The notes under the pieces were generated by a model, which did no database searches, was not told the origin of the DNA, and saw only the letters and a list, made by a program, of their open reading frames with translations. From Flavobacteriales bacterium (GTDB lineage Bacteria; Bacteroidota; Bacteroidia; Flavobacteriales_F; PHOS-HE28), in the NCBI GenBank assembly GCA_016715895.1, contig JADJXH010000003.1, positions 1,343,501 through 1,407,500 of the forward strand: a stretch of 64,000 nt of DNA. The letters run 5' to 3'. Shown piece after piece: positions 37,640 to 47,117 of the stretch (its first letter is position 1; every line of letters begins with the position of its first letter). A program made the translations under genes and the position numbers.

Positions 37640-40600
37640 TCCTCTTCGGCGTTGGGGTGGCTCTCGTTCACCGGCACCTCGATGTCGTCCTGCGGGGCGG
37701 GCGTGGTCTGCTGCACTTCGCTGGCCAGGATGGCCTCCAGGCGGGTGCGGGCCTGCTGCACTAGGACGGGATCGGTGACGTGGTCGATCACGCTCTGCAG
37801 GGTGGCCTTGGCCTGGAAGGGGTCGTTGAGCTGCATGTACACATCGCCCAGCAGGATGAAGCCCCGGGCCTTCCAGTGCTCATAGCTCGGGTACTTCTGC
37901 ACCAGCTGGAAGACCTCCTGCTCGGCGTCGCGCCCCCGCTGCTGCATGTAGCGCACGTAGGCCATGTGGTAGCGGGCCTCGGCGCCGAAGGCGTTGGTGC
38001 TGGCCTGGGCCACCGCCTTGTACGCGGTGTAGGCCTTGTCCAGCTCGTTGGCGTTCAGCGCACGCGCGGCGGCCAGCAGACCGGCCTCGGCCTTCAGGTC
38101 GCCGCTGATGCCGGGCTCCAGAAGCACCTTTTCGGCGGCCTGTGCGGCCTCGTCCGGACGGCCCAGTTCGCGCAGGCAGCGCATGCGGCCCACTTTGGCC
38201 GCCAGCACGTTCTGCGGGATGGCCGCCACCTCTTCCAGGCGGGTGAAGTGCTGCAACGCGCCCTCCCACCGCTGCTCACGGAACAGGATGTCGCTGGCGC
38301 CGAAGAGGGCGCTCTCCAGCAGATCGGGCGTGCCGGCGGCGGCCACGGCCTCCAGGTCGGGCAGGGCCTCGGTGTAGCGCTTGGCCCGGTAGGCGCAGTC
38401 GCCGCGGTAGTAGCGGGCGTTGATGGCGAAGGCGCCCTGCGGGTACTTGGCCAGGTAGTCGCCGAAGGCGCCGATGGCCTGGTCGCACTTGTCGTCGAAG
38501 TAGAGCGCCTCCGCGCTGCGGTAGTACTTCTCGTCCAGGTCCAGGCTCGCCGGGTCCACGAAGCTCAGCGAGCGCAGGTAGGCCTCGTACTCGCCCACCC
38601 TGCCCTGCTCTACGTAGATGCTCTCGATGCCGGCCAGCGCATCCCGGGAGCCTTCCACCGTGGGATACTGGGCCACGATCGCCTTGAACTCCTCCAGGGC
38701 CCGGGCCGCATCACCCTGCCGCTTGTGCACCAGCGCGCTCTGCAGCATGCTCTGCCGCATGTGCGGGCTGTTGGGGTGCTGCTTCACCACCTGCTCGTAG
38801 TAGCCCAGGGCCTCGGCATCCTTGTCCAGGTTGATGTAGGTCTCGGCCAGCTGGAACTTGGCATCGGCGGCGAAGCGGGAGTTCGGCCGGTCCGTGAGCA
38901 GGGACCTCAGCACCGCGATCTTCTCGGTGAACTTCTGGTCCAGGCCCAGGCACACGCCCTTCTGGTAGAGCGCGTAATCCTTGTCCGCCGTGCCGGCCTT
39001 GATGGCCTGGTCGTAGTACGCCACGGCCTGCTCCTCGTCCTTGGCCAGGTAGTACAGGTCGCCGATGCGCAGCAGGGCGTCGGCACGCAGCTTCGCTACG
39101 CTGCCCGGTGCGGCCGTGTAGCGGCGGAAGGCGGTGAGCGATTCGTCGTACTGCTTCAGCTTGAAGTAGGCGTAGCCCATGCTATAGCTCGCCTGTTCGT
39201 ACAGGTCGGTGGCGTAGGCCCCGGGGCTGTTGCGCAGGTCGTCGTACTTGCGCAGGGCCGGCTCGTGCTCACCGGCCCCGTAGTACGACTCGCCCATCCA
39301 GTAGTGGCAGCGGGCGTTCACCTCGGGGTCCATCGGGAACTTGAGCGCGCGCTGGAAGGCCTTGGCGGCATCGGCGTAGCGGCGGCCGTCGTAGAGCTCC
39401 ACCCCGCGGTCGTGCGCCAGACGCTGATAGGTGGACTTCAGCCGCACGTCCTTGTCGCGGATCTCGTCCAGCGCCTCCAGGGCCGCTTCGTAGTTGCGCG
39501 ACTTCAGGAACACGTCCACCAGGAAGCCGTAGGCCTCGTCGCGGCGCGGCGTGTCCGGGTACTTCTTCAGGTAGTCGCGCAGGGCGATGATGGCCTCGCT
39601 GTACGGGTCGAAGCTCAGCTCGTAGGCCAGCTTGGCGTAGTTGAACAGGGCGTCCTCGGTGATGCGGGCGTCGAAACCGAGCTGGTAGGCGCGCTTGAAG
39701 GCGTTGCGGGCGTAGTTCTTCTCCTTCAGGGCCAGGTAGCAGTCGGCCATGTGATACACGGCGAGCTGGCTCAGGCTGTCGTCCTCCGAGGTGACCAGGG
39801 TGAACTGCGACAGGGCCTTCTGGTGGTCGCCGGCCTTGTAGTAGGCATGGCCCAGCTGGTAGCGTTCGGTGCGGCCCACCCCGGCGCCGCGGGCGATGGC
39901 CTTCTCCAGGTAGGGCACGGCCTCGGCATAGCGCCCCGTACGGTAGTGCGCCTCACCGGCCAGGCGGTTGATCTCGCCGATGCGCTTGGTGCCCTCGGGA
40001 TCCTCCAGCAAGGGCTTGGTGTAGGAGATCACCTCCTCGTAGTGGCCCTGCATGAAGTGGATCTCGGCGATGTAGAAGGGCACGATGCGCCCGAAGGCGG
40101 GATCGTCGCGCAGCTGCTCGAACACGGGCAGGGCCGTGGCGTAGCGCCCGCGCTCGTAGTCGATGTGGGCGGTGTAGTAGCGGGCGGGCACGGCGTAGGG
40201 GCCGGTGCCATCCTTCACTCGGCCGAAGGCGGTGAGGGCGTGCTCGGTGTGGCCCTCCTGGAAGTGGGCGTAGCCGTGCTTGAAGTGGAACTCCTCGGCG
40301 TCGGCGGCGGACAGCCCGGCCACATCCACCTGGGCGGCCCAGGCCAGGCAGTCCTTCCAACGCTTGCCGCTGAAGTAGTGGCGGAAGAGCTCGAAGCGGA
40401 CGGCGGCCACGTGCGGGTCCTCGGGGTGCTCGTCCATGAAGCGCAGCAGCCGCACGGGCGCATCCTGGTGGAAGAGGCGCACGGCGCAGAGCGCGCTGAG
40501 GAACTCGGCCTCGATGCGCACGGGCGCCTTGGCGTCGCGGGTGGCCTCGGCGATGCGGTCCAGTTCGTACTGCGCAGCGGTGTACTGGGCCTTGTCGAAG

Positions 40601-40728
40601 AGGTCGCGGGCGTGGTCGATGGCGGCGCGCGGACGCTCGTAATGGGCGGGCCGCTGGGCATCGGCGGCACCCGCCAGCAACAGGCCCAGGGCCAGGGCGG
40701 CGGAGCGGACGGTGCAGTGGGTCCTCAT
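37636..40728 (-). CDS. Large periplasmic tetratricopeptide-repeat protein
   Basis: A 1030-aa protein. The signal peptide is MRTHCTVRSAALALGLLLAG, cleaved near ADAQ. At least 20 TPR helical pairs fill the rest (for example AEEFHFKHGYAHFQEGHTEH, RTERYQLGHAYYKAGDHQKA, YALYQKGVCLGLDQ, HYWMGESYYGAGEHEPALRK). TPR solenoids bind protein partners, and the coupled barrel gene downstream makes an outer-membrane complex likely. The longer frame to 40860 is rejected: the signal peptide starts at 40728 and a -7-like box lies just upstream. Resembles periplasmic TPR proteins of Bacteroidota of unclear role; no named relative was recognised with certainty. Confidence 0.8.
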   Translation of the reverse strand: MRTHCTVRSAALALGLLLAGAADAQRPAHYERPRAAIDHARDLFDKAQYTAAQYELDRIAEATRDAKAPVRIEAEFLSALCAVRLFHQDAPVRLLRFMDEHPEDPHVAAVRFELFRHYFSGKRWKDCLAWAAQVDVAGLSAADAEEFHFKHGYAHFQEGHTEHALTAFGRVKDGTGPYAVPARYYTAHIDYERGRYATALPVFEQLRDDPAFGRIVPFYIAEIHFMQGHYEEVISYTKPLLEDPEGTKRIGEINRLAGEAHYRTGRYAEAVPYLEKAIARGAGVGRTERYQLGHAYYKAGDHQKALSQFTLVTSEDDSLSQLAVYHMADCYLALKEKNYARNAFKRAYQLGFDARITEDALFNYAKLAYELSFDPYSEAIIALRDYLKKYPDTPRRDEAYGFLVDVFLKSRNYEAALEALDEIRDKDVRLKSTYQRLAHDRGVELYDGRRYADAAKAFQRALKFPMDPEVNARCHYWMGESYYGAGEHEPALRKYDDLRNSPGAYATDLYEQASYSMGYAYFKLKQYDESLTAFRRYTAAPGSVAKLRADALLRIGDLYYLAKDEEQAVAYYDQAIKAGTADKDYALYQKGVCLGLDQKFTEKIAVLRSLLTDRPNSRFAADAKFQLAETYINLDKDAEALGYYEQVVKQHPNSPHMRQSMLQSALVHKRQGDAARALEEFKAIVAQYPTVEGSRDALAGIESIYVEQGRVGEYEAYLRSLSFVDPASLDLDEKYYRSAEALYFDDKCDQAIGAFGDYLAKYPQGAFAINARYYRGDCAYRAKRYTEALPDLEAVAAAGTPDLLESALFGASDILFREQRWEGALQHFTRLEEVAAIPQNVLAAKVGRMRCLRELGRPDEAAQAAEKVLLEPGISGDLKAEAGLLAAARALNANELDKAYTAYKAVAQASTNAFGAEARYHMAYVRYMQQRGRDAEQEVFQLVQKYPSYEHWKARGFILLGDVYMQLNDPFQAKATLQSVIDHVTDPVLVQQARTRLEAILASEVQQTTPAPQDDIEVPVNESHPNAEEE

Positions 40729-40736
40729 CAAGCGAC

Positions 40737-40744
40737 CAAAGATC
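40737..40744 (-). promoter_or_regulatory. -7-like promoter element GATCTTTG for the TPR/barrel operon
   Basis: One mismatch to TAnnTTTG, with only 8 nt between the box and the ATG at 40728, implying a near-leaderless mRNA. Confidence 0.4.
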
Positions 40745-40857
40745 CTGGGCGGGCCAGGGAGGCAAGGCGTGTGCCGTTCGGACTTATCCACGCGGAACTG
40801 TTCATGCGGCACCAGGGGCCGCCCAGGAGCAACGCGGTGATCCGCCTGGAAATTTTC

Positions 40858-40865
40858 CACCTTTG
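40858..40865 (+). promoter_or_regulatory. -7-like promoter element CACCTTTG for ftsE
   Basis: One mismatch to TAnnTTTG, 39 nt before the ftsE ATG. Confidence 0.35.
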
Positions 40866-40904
40866 GGGCCCCGCGTCCCGCACGGGTTCCACGCGGTATC
40901 CGGC

Positions 40905-41588
40905 ATGAGCGACGCCCCTGTGATCGAGCTGCGCGCAGCGCGCATCTTCCAGCGAGAGAACCTGGTGCTGAACCTGGTGGACCTCACGGTGTCCAAGGGC
41001 GAGTTCATCTACCTGATCGGCCGCACCGGCACGGGCAAGAGCAGCCTGATGCGCACGCTGTACGGCGATCTGCCGCTGCGCGAGGGCGACGGACGTTGCT
41101 GCGGGTTCGACCTGCGCGCGCTCAAGCGCGGCCAGGTGCCCTACCTCCGCCGCAAGATCGGCATCGTGTTCCAGGACTTCCAGCTGCTGGGCGACCGCAC
41201 GGTGAACGACAACCTGCTCTTCGTGATGAAGGCCACGGGCTGGACCGACCGCAAGCGGATGGAGCAGCGGGTGGCCGAAGTGCTGGAGAAGGTGGGCCTG
41301 AGCACCAAGGGCTACAAGATGCCGCATGAGCTCAGCGGCGGCGAACAACAGCGCGTCAGCATCGCCCGGGCCCTGGTGAACGACCCGGAGCTGATCCTGG
41401 CGGACGAGCCCACCGGCAACCTGGACCCCGAGACCACCGGCGGCATCCTGGACCTGCTGTACACGATCAGCCAGAGCGGGAGCTGCGTGCTGATGGCCAC
41501 GCACGACTACACCCACATGAAGAAGCTCAACGCCCGGGTGGTGCGCTGCCAGGACGGCAAGCTGCTCGAGGAGCGGATCAACGATTGA
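40905..41588 (+). CDS. ftsE: Cell-division ABC transporter ATP-binding protein FtsE
   Basis: A 227-aa ABC ATPase: Walker A GRTGTGKSSLMRTLYGDLP, Q-loop IVFQDFQLLGDRTVNDNL, signature LSGGEQQRVSIARALVND, Walker B ELILADEPTGNLDPETT, and H-switch MATHDYTHMKKL. Together with the short length these fit FtsE, which with FtsX links ATP hydrolysis to septal peptidoglycan hydrolases. No ftsX is adjacent; in Bacteroidota the pair is often unlinked. A LolD-like lipoprotein-release ATPase is the main alternative. The ATG at 40905 is chosen because conserved sequence starts there. A repeat-rich 510-bp spacer follows. Confidence 0.85.
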   Translation: MSDAPVIELRAARIFQRENLVLNLVDLTVSKGEFIYLIGRTGTGKSSLMRTLYGDLPLREGDGRCCGFDLRALKRGQVPYLRRKIGIVFQDFQLLGDRTVNDNLLFVMKATGWTDRKRMEQRVAEVLEKVGLSTKGYKMPHELSGGEQQRVSIARALVNDPELILADEPTGNLDPETTGGILDLLYTISQSGSCVLMATHDYTHMKKLNARVVRCQDGKLLEERIND

Positions 41589-41670
41589 GCCCTGAGCTGC
41601 GCAAGGAGAGCGCTGAAGCTTCCGGCCGCCAGCCTCAAGCTTCCAGCCTCCAGCTTCCGGCATCCGCGCC

Positions 41671-42054
41671 CTCTGCCCCTCTGCGTGAGGTCAAGTCCAC
41701 TGCTGCCATCAGGTCCCCTCAGACTCCTGACTCAGTGGACGCACTCGAGCTCCCGACTCCCTCTGCCCCTCTGCGTGAGGTCAAGTCCATTACTGCCGTC
41801 AGGTCCCCTCAGACTCCTGACTCAGTGGACGCACTCGAGCTCCCGACTCCCATTGCCCCTCTGCGCGAGCTTCGGTCAGACCTCGTGCACTTCTCCACCT
41901 ACCAGCCGCCAGCCTCAAGCCACCAGCCTCCAGCTCCCAGCCACAGGCTTCCGGCCTCCGCGCCCTCTGCCCCTCTGCGTGAGGTCAAGTCCATTGCTGC
42001 CGTCAGGTCCCCTCAGACTCCTGACTCAGTGGACGCACTCGAGCTCCCGACTCC
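41671..42054. repeat. 90-bp direct repeats in a non-coding repeat-rich spacer
   Basis: Units at 41671-41760, 41761-41850 and 41965-42054 are nearly identical, with a partial unit from 41851. Each starts CTCTGCCCCTCTGCGTGAGG and ends in a stretch containing an XhoI-like CTCGAG. Around them (41620-41670, 41905-41963) are CCAGCCTCCAGCTTCC-type short repeats. The whole gap 41589-42102 contains nothing else I can support. A 159-codon open frame crosses it only because the unit is 90 bp long. Confidence 0.85.
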
Positions 42055-42102
42055 CTCTGCCTGAGCTTCGGTCGCGCCGCGAGCTCCTCTCCCACCACGC
42101 GC

Positions 42103-43221
42103 TCAGCGCAGGAGGTCCACGATGGCCTGGGCGTTGCGGCGGTTGCTGAAGCGCTCCTCCAGGACAGCGATGCGGCGTTCCAGCGTGCTGCCGTTGGCGG
42201 GCTTGGCCATGCAGGCCTGGATGCTCAAGCGCAGATGCTCCGGGTCGTCGTGCACCAGGCAGAGGTCCTCCAGGCCGGTGTCCTTCACCATGCGGCTGGT
42301 GCACACCACGTGGCGGCCGGTGAAGAGGCAGAGCAGCAGCTTCAGCTTGATGCCCGTGGCCTGGAAGGTGGGCAGCACGTTCACCTGGGCCTGACGGACC
42401 AGCGCCGTGATCTCCTCGGTGGGGATGTTCTCGCGCAGCTTCACGTTGGTGGAACGGGCCACGGCGGCGCGCAACTCCTTGCTGGCCCCGCTGCCGGCGA
42501 TCACCAGGGGCACGGGCAGCTCGTTGAAGACCTCGTTCACCAGGAAGAGGGCGGCCTGGTCGTTCTCGGGCACGCTCAGCGCACCGTGGTACAGGCAGAA
42601 GCGGCCCAGTCCGTCGGGCACGTCCACCCGTGCGCTGGGATGGAAGGCGGGCAGATGCAGCACCCGTGGGAAGTGCGCGGCGAAATAGGCCTGGTCGTTC
42701 GGGGAGATGGCCAGCAGGGCATCGGCCTCGCTCAGCACGGGTTCGAAGCGCTTCAGCTTGCGGGCCTCCTGGGTGAAGTAGGTGCGCTTGAAGGTGCCGC
42801 GTTCGGCCCTGGCCAGGGCGTCGTAATAGTCGTGCTCCACGTTGTGGGTGCGCACCAGCCGCTGGCGGCCGGCCAGGCGGGGGTCGCCCAGGAAGTAGCA
42901 GGCGTGCAGGCCCTCGAACAGGATGGGGTGCTCGTCCTGCGCCAACCGGTCGAGCAGCTCGTCGCTGCGCCGGCTCACCACCACATAGGGCAGGCTGCTG
43001 AGCAGCAGGTGCTTGCTGGTGCTGCGCGGGTAGTAGTGCACGCTGGCGCAGAACCGGTCCAGGTCGTCGCTGGGCTTGCGGCCGTAGGTGTAGCAGTGCA
43101 GGTGCACCTTCACCCCCAGTTCGGCCAGGGCGGAGGCCTTGTAGTACACGTCGATCACGCCGCCATAGTCGGGCGGGGCGGGCACGTCGAAACTGACGAT
43201 ATGCAGGTGGCGTTCAGCCAA
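42103..43221 (-). CDS. Glycosyltransferase (GT4-like)
   Basis: 372 aa from a TTG start at 43221: LAERHLHIVSFDVPAPPDYG, GVIDVYYKASALAELGVKVH, with the glycine-rich N-terminal acceptor loop of GT-B enzymes. The C-terminal half has FCLYHGALSVPENDQAALFL, PLVIAGSGASKELR and VNVLPTFQATGIKLKLL, typical of family 4 nucleotide-sugar binding. The start overlaps the end of the upstream glycosyltransferase by 8 nt, and no ATG fits, so TTG is preferred over the long extension to 43449. The pair probably adds successive sugars to a surface glycan (LPS, capsule or T9SS-linked A-LPS); the sugar is unknown. Confidence 0.82.
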   Translation of the reverse strand: MAERHLHIVSFDVPAPPDYGGVIDVYYKASALAELGVKVHLHCYTYGRKPSDDLDRFCASVHYYPRSTSKHLLLSSLPYVVVSRRSDELLDRLAQDEHPILFEGLHACYFLGDPRLAGRQRLVRTHNVEHDYYDALARAERGTFKRTYFTQEARKLKRFEPVLSEADALLAISPNDQAYFAAHFPRVLHLPAFHPSARVDVPDGLGRFCLYHGALSVPENDQAALFLVNEVFNELPVPLVIAGSGASKELRAAVARSTNVKLRENIPTEEITALVRQAQVNVLPTFQATGIKLKLLLCLFTGRHVVCTSRMVKDTGLEDLCLVHDDPEHLRLSIQACMAKPANGSTLERRIAVLEERFSNRRNAQAIVDLLR

Positions 43222-44326
43222 GGTCGGAGAGCAGGCGGCGGAGGAGGTCGCGCTCCCGGGCGCCGTCGAACGTTCGGGCCGCGAAAGTAGCGTTCGTCCG
43301 CAAGGCGGAAAGGCGGGCCGGATCCGTGCGCAGGGACTCCACCGCCCCGGCGATGGCCTCCGGCGTGGGCGTTGGCAGCAGCACGCCGCAGTCGTGGCCC
43401 CGCACCACCGCCGCCACCTCGGGCAGGTCGGTGGCCAGCACGGGCACACCGGCGTGCAGGTAGTCGAAGAGCTTGTTGGGCAGGCTGTAGCGGTAGTTCA
43501 GGTTGCTGTCCTTGTCCAGCGAAAGGCCCAGGTCGGCGGCCCGGGTGAAGTCCATGAGCCGCTCGTAGGGCATGCGCCCCATCAGCCGCACCCGGTCGTG
43601 CAGGCCGTGCTCCTGCACCAGCCGCTCCAGCACGGGCCAGGCGTCGCCGCTGCCGATGATCAGCAGCAGGGCCTGCGGCAGGTGCCGCATCGCCAGCACG
43701 GCCTCCTCCCCGCCCCGGTCCACATTGATGCCCGCACCTTGCAGCACCAGGATGAACCGGTCGGCCGGCAGGCCCAGCCCGGCGCGGCCAGGCGGTGGAC
43801 CCAGGGGACGCGGCACGGGGATGTTGCGCACCACCTGCACCGGCACCCCGTGGCGCTGGCGGTAGACGGTGGCGATGCTCTCATTCACGGTGATCACGTG
43901 CTTCAGGCGGGGGAAGATCCAGCCTTCGATGGTGCGCCACACGCGTTGCACGCCGGGCCGGCCCACCAGTTCGGGCACCTCGGTGTACAGTTCGTGGCTG
44001 TCGTACACCAGCGGTGTGCCGGTGATCCGCGAGGCGAGGAAGTTGGCGGGCAGGGTGTCCAGGTCGTTGCTCACCAGCAGCGCCGCGCGCCGGAAAAGCA
44101 GCAGCAGGAAAAGGCGCACGTTGTAGGCGGCGTAGAAGAGCGGCCCCTTGGTGAAGGGCAGCCGTATGCGGCGCGTGGCGTAGGGGCGGTCCACCGGCGG
44201 GCTCTGCGGCAGCCTGCGCCCCACCAGCAGCACGTCGTAGCCCAGGTCCTGCAGCACGGTGCAGGTGCGGTGCACGCGGTTGTCCGTGGCCAGGTCGTTG
44301 GTCACCGAAACGATGGCGCGCCGCAT
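43214..44326 (-). CDS. Glycosyltransferase family 4
   Basis: A 370-aa GT-B fold enzyme: MRRAIVSVTNDLATDNRVHR, the N-terminal start seen in Bacteroidota GT4 proteins, then VYDSHELYTEVPELVGRPGV, VITVNESIA, FILVLQGAGINVDRGGEEAV, LLIIGSGDAWPVLERLV, VRLMGRMPYERLMDFTRAAD and LPNKLFDYLHAGVPVLATDL. The E-x7-E-like C-terminal acidic motif is replaced by SNLNYRYSLPNKLFDY. It is the first gene of a two-gene operon with the overlapping transferase. The ATG follows a TTCCTTTG box by only four bases, so the mRNA may be leaderless. Confidence 0.88.
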   Translation of the reverse strand: MRRAIVSVTNDLATDNRVHRTCTVLQDLGYDVLLVGRRLPQSPPVDRPYATRRIRLPFTKGPLFYAAYNVRLFLLLLFRRAALLVSNDLDTLPANFLASRITGTPLVYDSHELYTEVPELVGRPGVQRVWRTIEGWIFPRLKHVITVNESIATVYRQRHGVPVQVVRNIPVPRPLGPPPGRAGLGLPADRFILVLQGAGINVDRGGEEAVLAMRHLPQALLLIIGSGDAWPVLERLVQEHGLHDRVRLMGRMPYERLMDFTRAADLGLSLDKDSNLNYRYSLPNKLFDYLHAGVPVLATDLPEVAAVVRGHDCGVLLPTPTPEAIAGAVESLRTDPARLSALRTNATFAARTFDGARERDLLRRLLSDLG

Positions 44327-44330
44327 GGCG

Positions 44331-44338
44331 CAAAGGAA
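44331..44338 (-). promoter_or_regulatory. -7-like promoter element TTCCTTTG at the glycosyltransferase start codon
   Basis: Minus strand reads CCGTTCCTTTGCGCCATG into the start codon; the identical 18 nt precede murB. One mismatch to TAnnTTTG. Confidence 0.45.
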
Positions 44339-44460
44339 CGGCGGAGGAGGATGGGCGGGTGATCATCCCAACACGTCTTCGCGAGGCGGGCTTTGGCGCC
44401 GAAGCGATCTCCCATCCCCACGTCGTCATCGCGACTCTAGACTTGGCCGGGCAGAGGGCA

Positions 44461-44822
44461 TGAGCACGTGAACACCCCTCCTGCGCGTGGAACGCTCCAC
44501 GCGCCGGGCAAGGAGGGGTCTGCCGTCGCTTCGCTATGGCGGACACTGCTGGGGGAGGCTTCAACTCAGTCAGGCCGCATACTTGATGAAAGCAGAAACC
44601 TCCCCTGACCCCTCCTTGTGCGGAGCAGCGAGCGATCGCTGCTCAGGAGGGGGCTTGAACACGTGAACGCCCCTCCTGCGCGTGGAACGCTTCACGCGCC
44701 GGGCAAGGAGGGGTCAGGGGAGGTTTCACCGCAGTCAAGCCGCATTCTTCATGAAAGCGGAAACCACCCGTACCCCTCCTTGATTGGAGCAGCGAGCGAT
44801 CGCTGCTCAGGAGGGGGCTCGA
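44461..44822. repeat. Two-copy intergenic repeat with nested palindromes
   Basis: Copies at about 44461-44655 and 44656-44822 share ACGTGAAC, CCCCTCCTGCGCGTGGAACG, CACGCGCCGGGCAAGGAGGG, then CCCTCCTTG and GAGCAGCGAGCGATCGCTGC. The first part folds as CGCGTGGA/TCCACGCG inside ACCCCTCCT/AGGAGGGGT (44474-44519). The 570-bp gap 44327-44900 holds no supportable gene. Confidence 0.8.
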
Positions 44823-44900
44823 GCCGAGTGCCCATGTGCCCCCACACCAAGGGCCGCCCCGCGAACGCGAAGCGGCCCCTGACCCATCTTGTGCACAAGC

Positions 44901-47088
44901 CTATCGCGCCACCTTCACCGCCTTCTTCACCACGTAGCTGTCGTTGAGGTACAGGGTGACGTGGTAGGTGCCGGGCGCCAGATTCGTGGTGGTCCAGTCG
45001 TGGGTGTAGGCACCGGCTTCCCGCACGGCCTCCTCCAGCAGCTCCAGCCGCTTGCCACTGGCATCGCTCACCTCCAGCCGCGTGCGGCCTGGTGTGGCCA
45101 CCGTGTAGCGCAGCTGCGTGTGGTCCGCCACCGGGTTGGGCACGATGAACAGGTCGGTGCGCAGGGCCTCTCCTGCCCGTGCACCTGCGCCCGCCCCTGG
45201 GCTCATGCTGCGCCCATCCGTGCTGCCGTGGTCCGCGCAGCAGGTGGCCAGGTCCTGTTGGAGGGTGCTGATCTGATCCTGTAGGGTATTGATGGTAGTT
45301 TGCTGTGCCTCCGTGATCCCTGCCAGTTCCTGTCCAGCACTGATCAGGTAGGGGGTGAAGCCCACGTAGTTCACGGCCTTGTAGTCGAATGCGGCCGTGA
45401 TCACATTACCCAAGCTGTCCCTTTGTTCGGGGAAGGTCACATCGGTCACGAGCTGCGGGAGCACCTGCTGGAGCTCCTGGGCTACAACCCCGGGTTGAAC
45501 GCCTGTCGGTAGCTCGAACATGCGGAACTGGTTCGTGAGGTATTCGAAGGTGCGTGGTTGCACGAGATCGAGCGCGGCCAGGCCTCCCTGTAACGGCTGC
45601 ACATTCGTCTTGAACTGGGCGTCGCTGTTCTGCCAAAGGCCTCCCGGAATGAAGCCCTTGCCGGTCACATTCACCCGACCCTTGAAGAAGCCGGCCCAGT
45701 CCAAGGTGTCATTCACCTCGCCCATCACACCATAGTCGGTACCGGCATTCTCAGCAATGCCGTAAACCCCAACATTGTAGGTCACCGAGGGTGATCCACC
45801 AAGGACCGCTCGTCCGTACACCCCGGCATTCCATGTGGCAGTCCCTCCCGTCATGGACGCCTCACCAGTCAGGCCGCAGGTGCTATAGGTGGTGCCCCCA
45901 GTTTGGATAGATTCCCCACGTTGGCCATGATTGTGCAGGAATAAGCCCGATTGGGTCACATCCAATTCCGCCTTGCTGCGTGAGCCGTAGTTCTGGTCTG
46001 TACCGTTGCGGCTGATCGACAACGTTCCGATACGATAGGTTCCAGAAGAGCCCGACACACCTGTGGTGATCTTGGCTCCGATGCACTCATCCGTTGCACC
46101 CTGTACGATGCTGAAGGCCTATGATATCGTTGCTTGCCGGGGTATCGTCGAAGACATCGAGCTTGGCGATCGGCGTGCTCACCCCGATCCCGACGTTCTC
46201 GGCCGCATCCGGGCATGCATTGTTCGCCGCACCGACCGCGGTGATCACGTGGTTCGGCGATGTGCCGCTCATCGTCCATTCGCAATTGTCGGGCAGGTTG
46301 GCCAGGCTGCGCCAGTGCAGACGCCCGTCGTTGTCGGTCACCACAAAGCGGTCCAGCTCCTGGTTCTCGTAGTCCGGCACCAGCCTGCGGATCATCACGG
46401 TGCGGTCCAATACGTCCAGCCGTTCATCTGGCGTGGCGCTTTGGCCGAACCAGTCGCCGATGCCCACGAACACCTCCGACCCGCTGTCGTGCGGGTAGAG
46501 CTGCATGGCCTCAAGGCTCTCCATGGAGTTGCTGCCCGTGGGGTTGGTGCTGATGTACTCCGAGGTGAAGATGAAGCGCATCCGATCACTCAGCCAGGTG
46601 CCCGGGTTGTCACTCCACTGCACAATGGCGTCGGTGTAGTCGTTCAGTTCGCCGGACTCCGGCTCCTCGGGGTTGTCGTAGGTGTACTTCTGCCCGATGT
46701 ACATCTGGTCGCTGTTGCCCGTGAAGGTGACCCCGTTGCGCATCCACGGCCGGTAGCCGATGCCCTGGAACCCGTTGGCACCGGGCTCCGCCAAATGCAA
46801 CCGGCTGAAGGGGCCCGGACCGTTGTCCCAGAAGTAGCTGCTGGGACTGATGCCCACAAAGCCCGCCGTAGGCATCAGGCTGAAGCTCTCGATGTCGTAG
46901 TTGTCCTCCTGGTTCACCACCAAGCGGACCTTGTCGTAAGTCCGAAGAGCAAGCCGCTCGGCATCGGTGGTGCCCAGGAAGTCAAGCGTGTAGTCTGTAC
47001 CACCATTCCCGGCTAGTAGCCACGGATTCTGGGCCACGGCGGCAATGGAACCAAGTATCAACGTTCCTGCGAAAACTGTCGTTCTCAT
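44901..47088 (-). pseudogene. T9SS protein with tail-fibre-type peptidase S74 chaperone domain, split by a frameshift
   Basis: Two minus-strand frames make one protein. The first, from MRTTVFAGTLILGSIAAVAQ, runs to EWTMSGTSPNHVITAVG, ENVGIGVSTPIAKLDVF and then stops after DIIGLQHRTGCNG. Reading one base later around 46116 continues as FSIVQGATDECIGAKITTGV, GSSGTYRIGTLSISRNGTDQ, to an S74 chaperone domain (WQNSDAQFKTNVQPLQGGLA, ALDLVQPRTFEYL), a coiled coil (QTTINTLQDQISTLQQDLAT) and a T9SS sorting domain (IVPNPVADHTQLRYTVATPG). One extra C in GGCC explains the break. It may be a true pseudogene, a variant, or a sequencing error. The intact product would be a trimeric self-processing surface fibre. 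Confidence 0.75.
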
Positions 47089-47117
47089 GGTCTTGGGGTT
47101 GCGCCCAAGGCCCCTTC

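Noticed and set aside
37780..40908. 1042-codon + strand open frame
   Set aside because: Antisense shadow of the TPR protein gene; composition is low-complexity and no domain is visible.
40905..41588. Calling ftsE part of an ftsEX operon
   Set aside because: No ftsX or other membrane partner is adjacent; the flanking DNA is non-coding repeats.
41585..42064. 159-codon open frame after ftsE
   Set aside because: It is made of 90-bp intergenic repeats that also occur elsewhere outside genes; the unit length is a multiple of three, so the frame stays open by chance.
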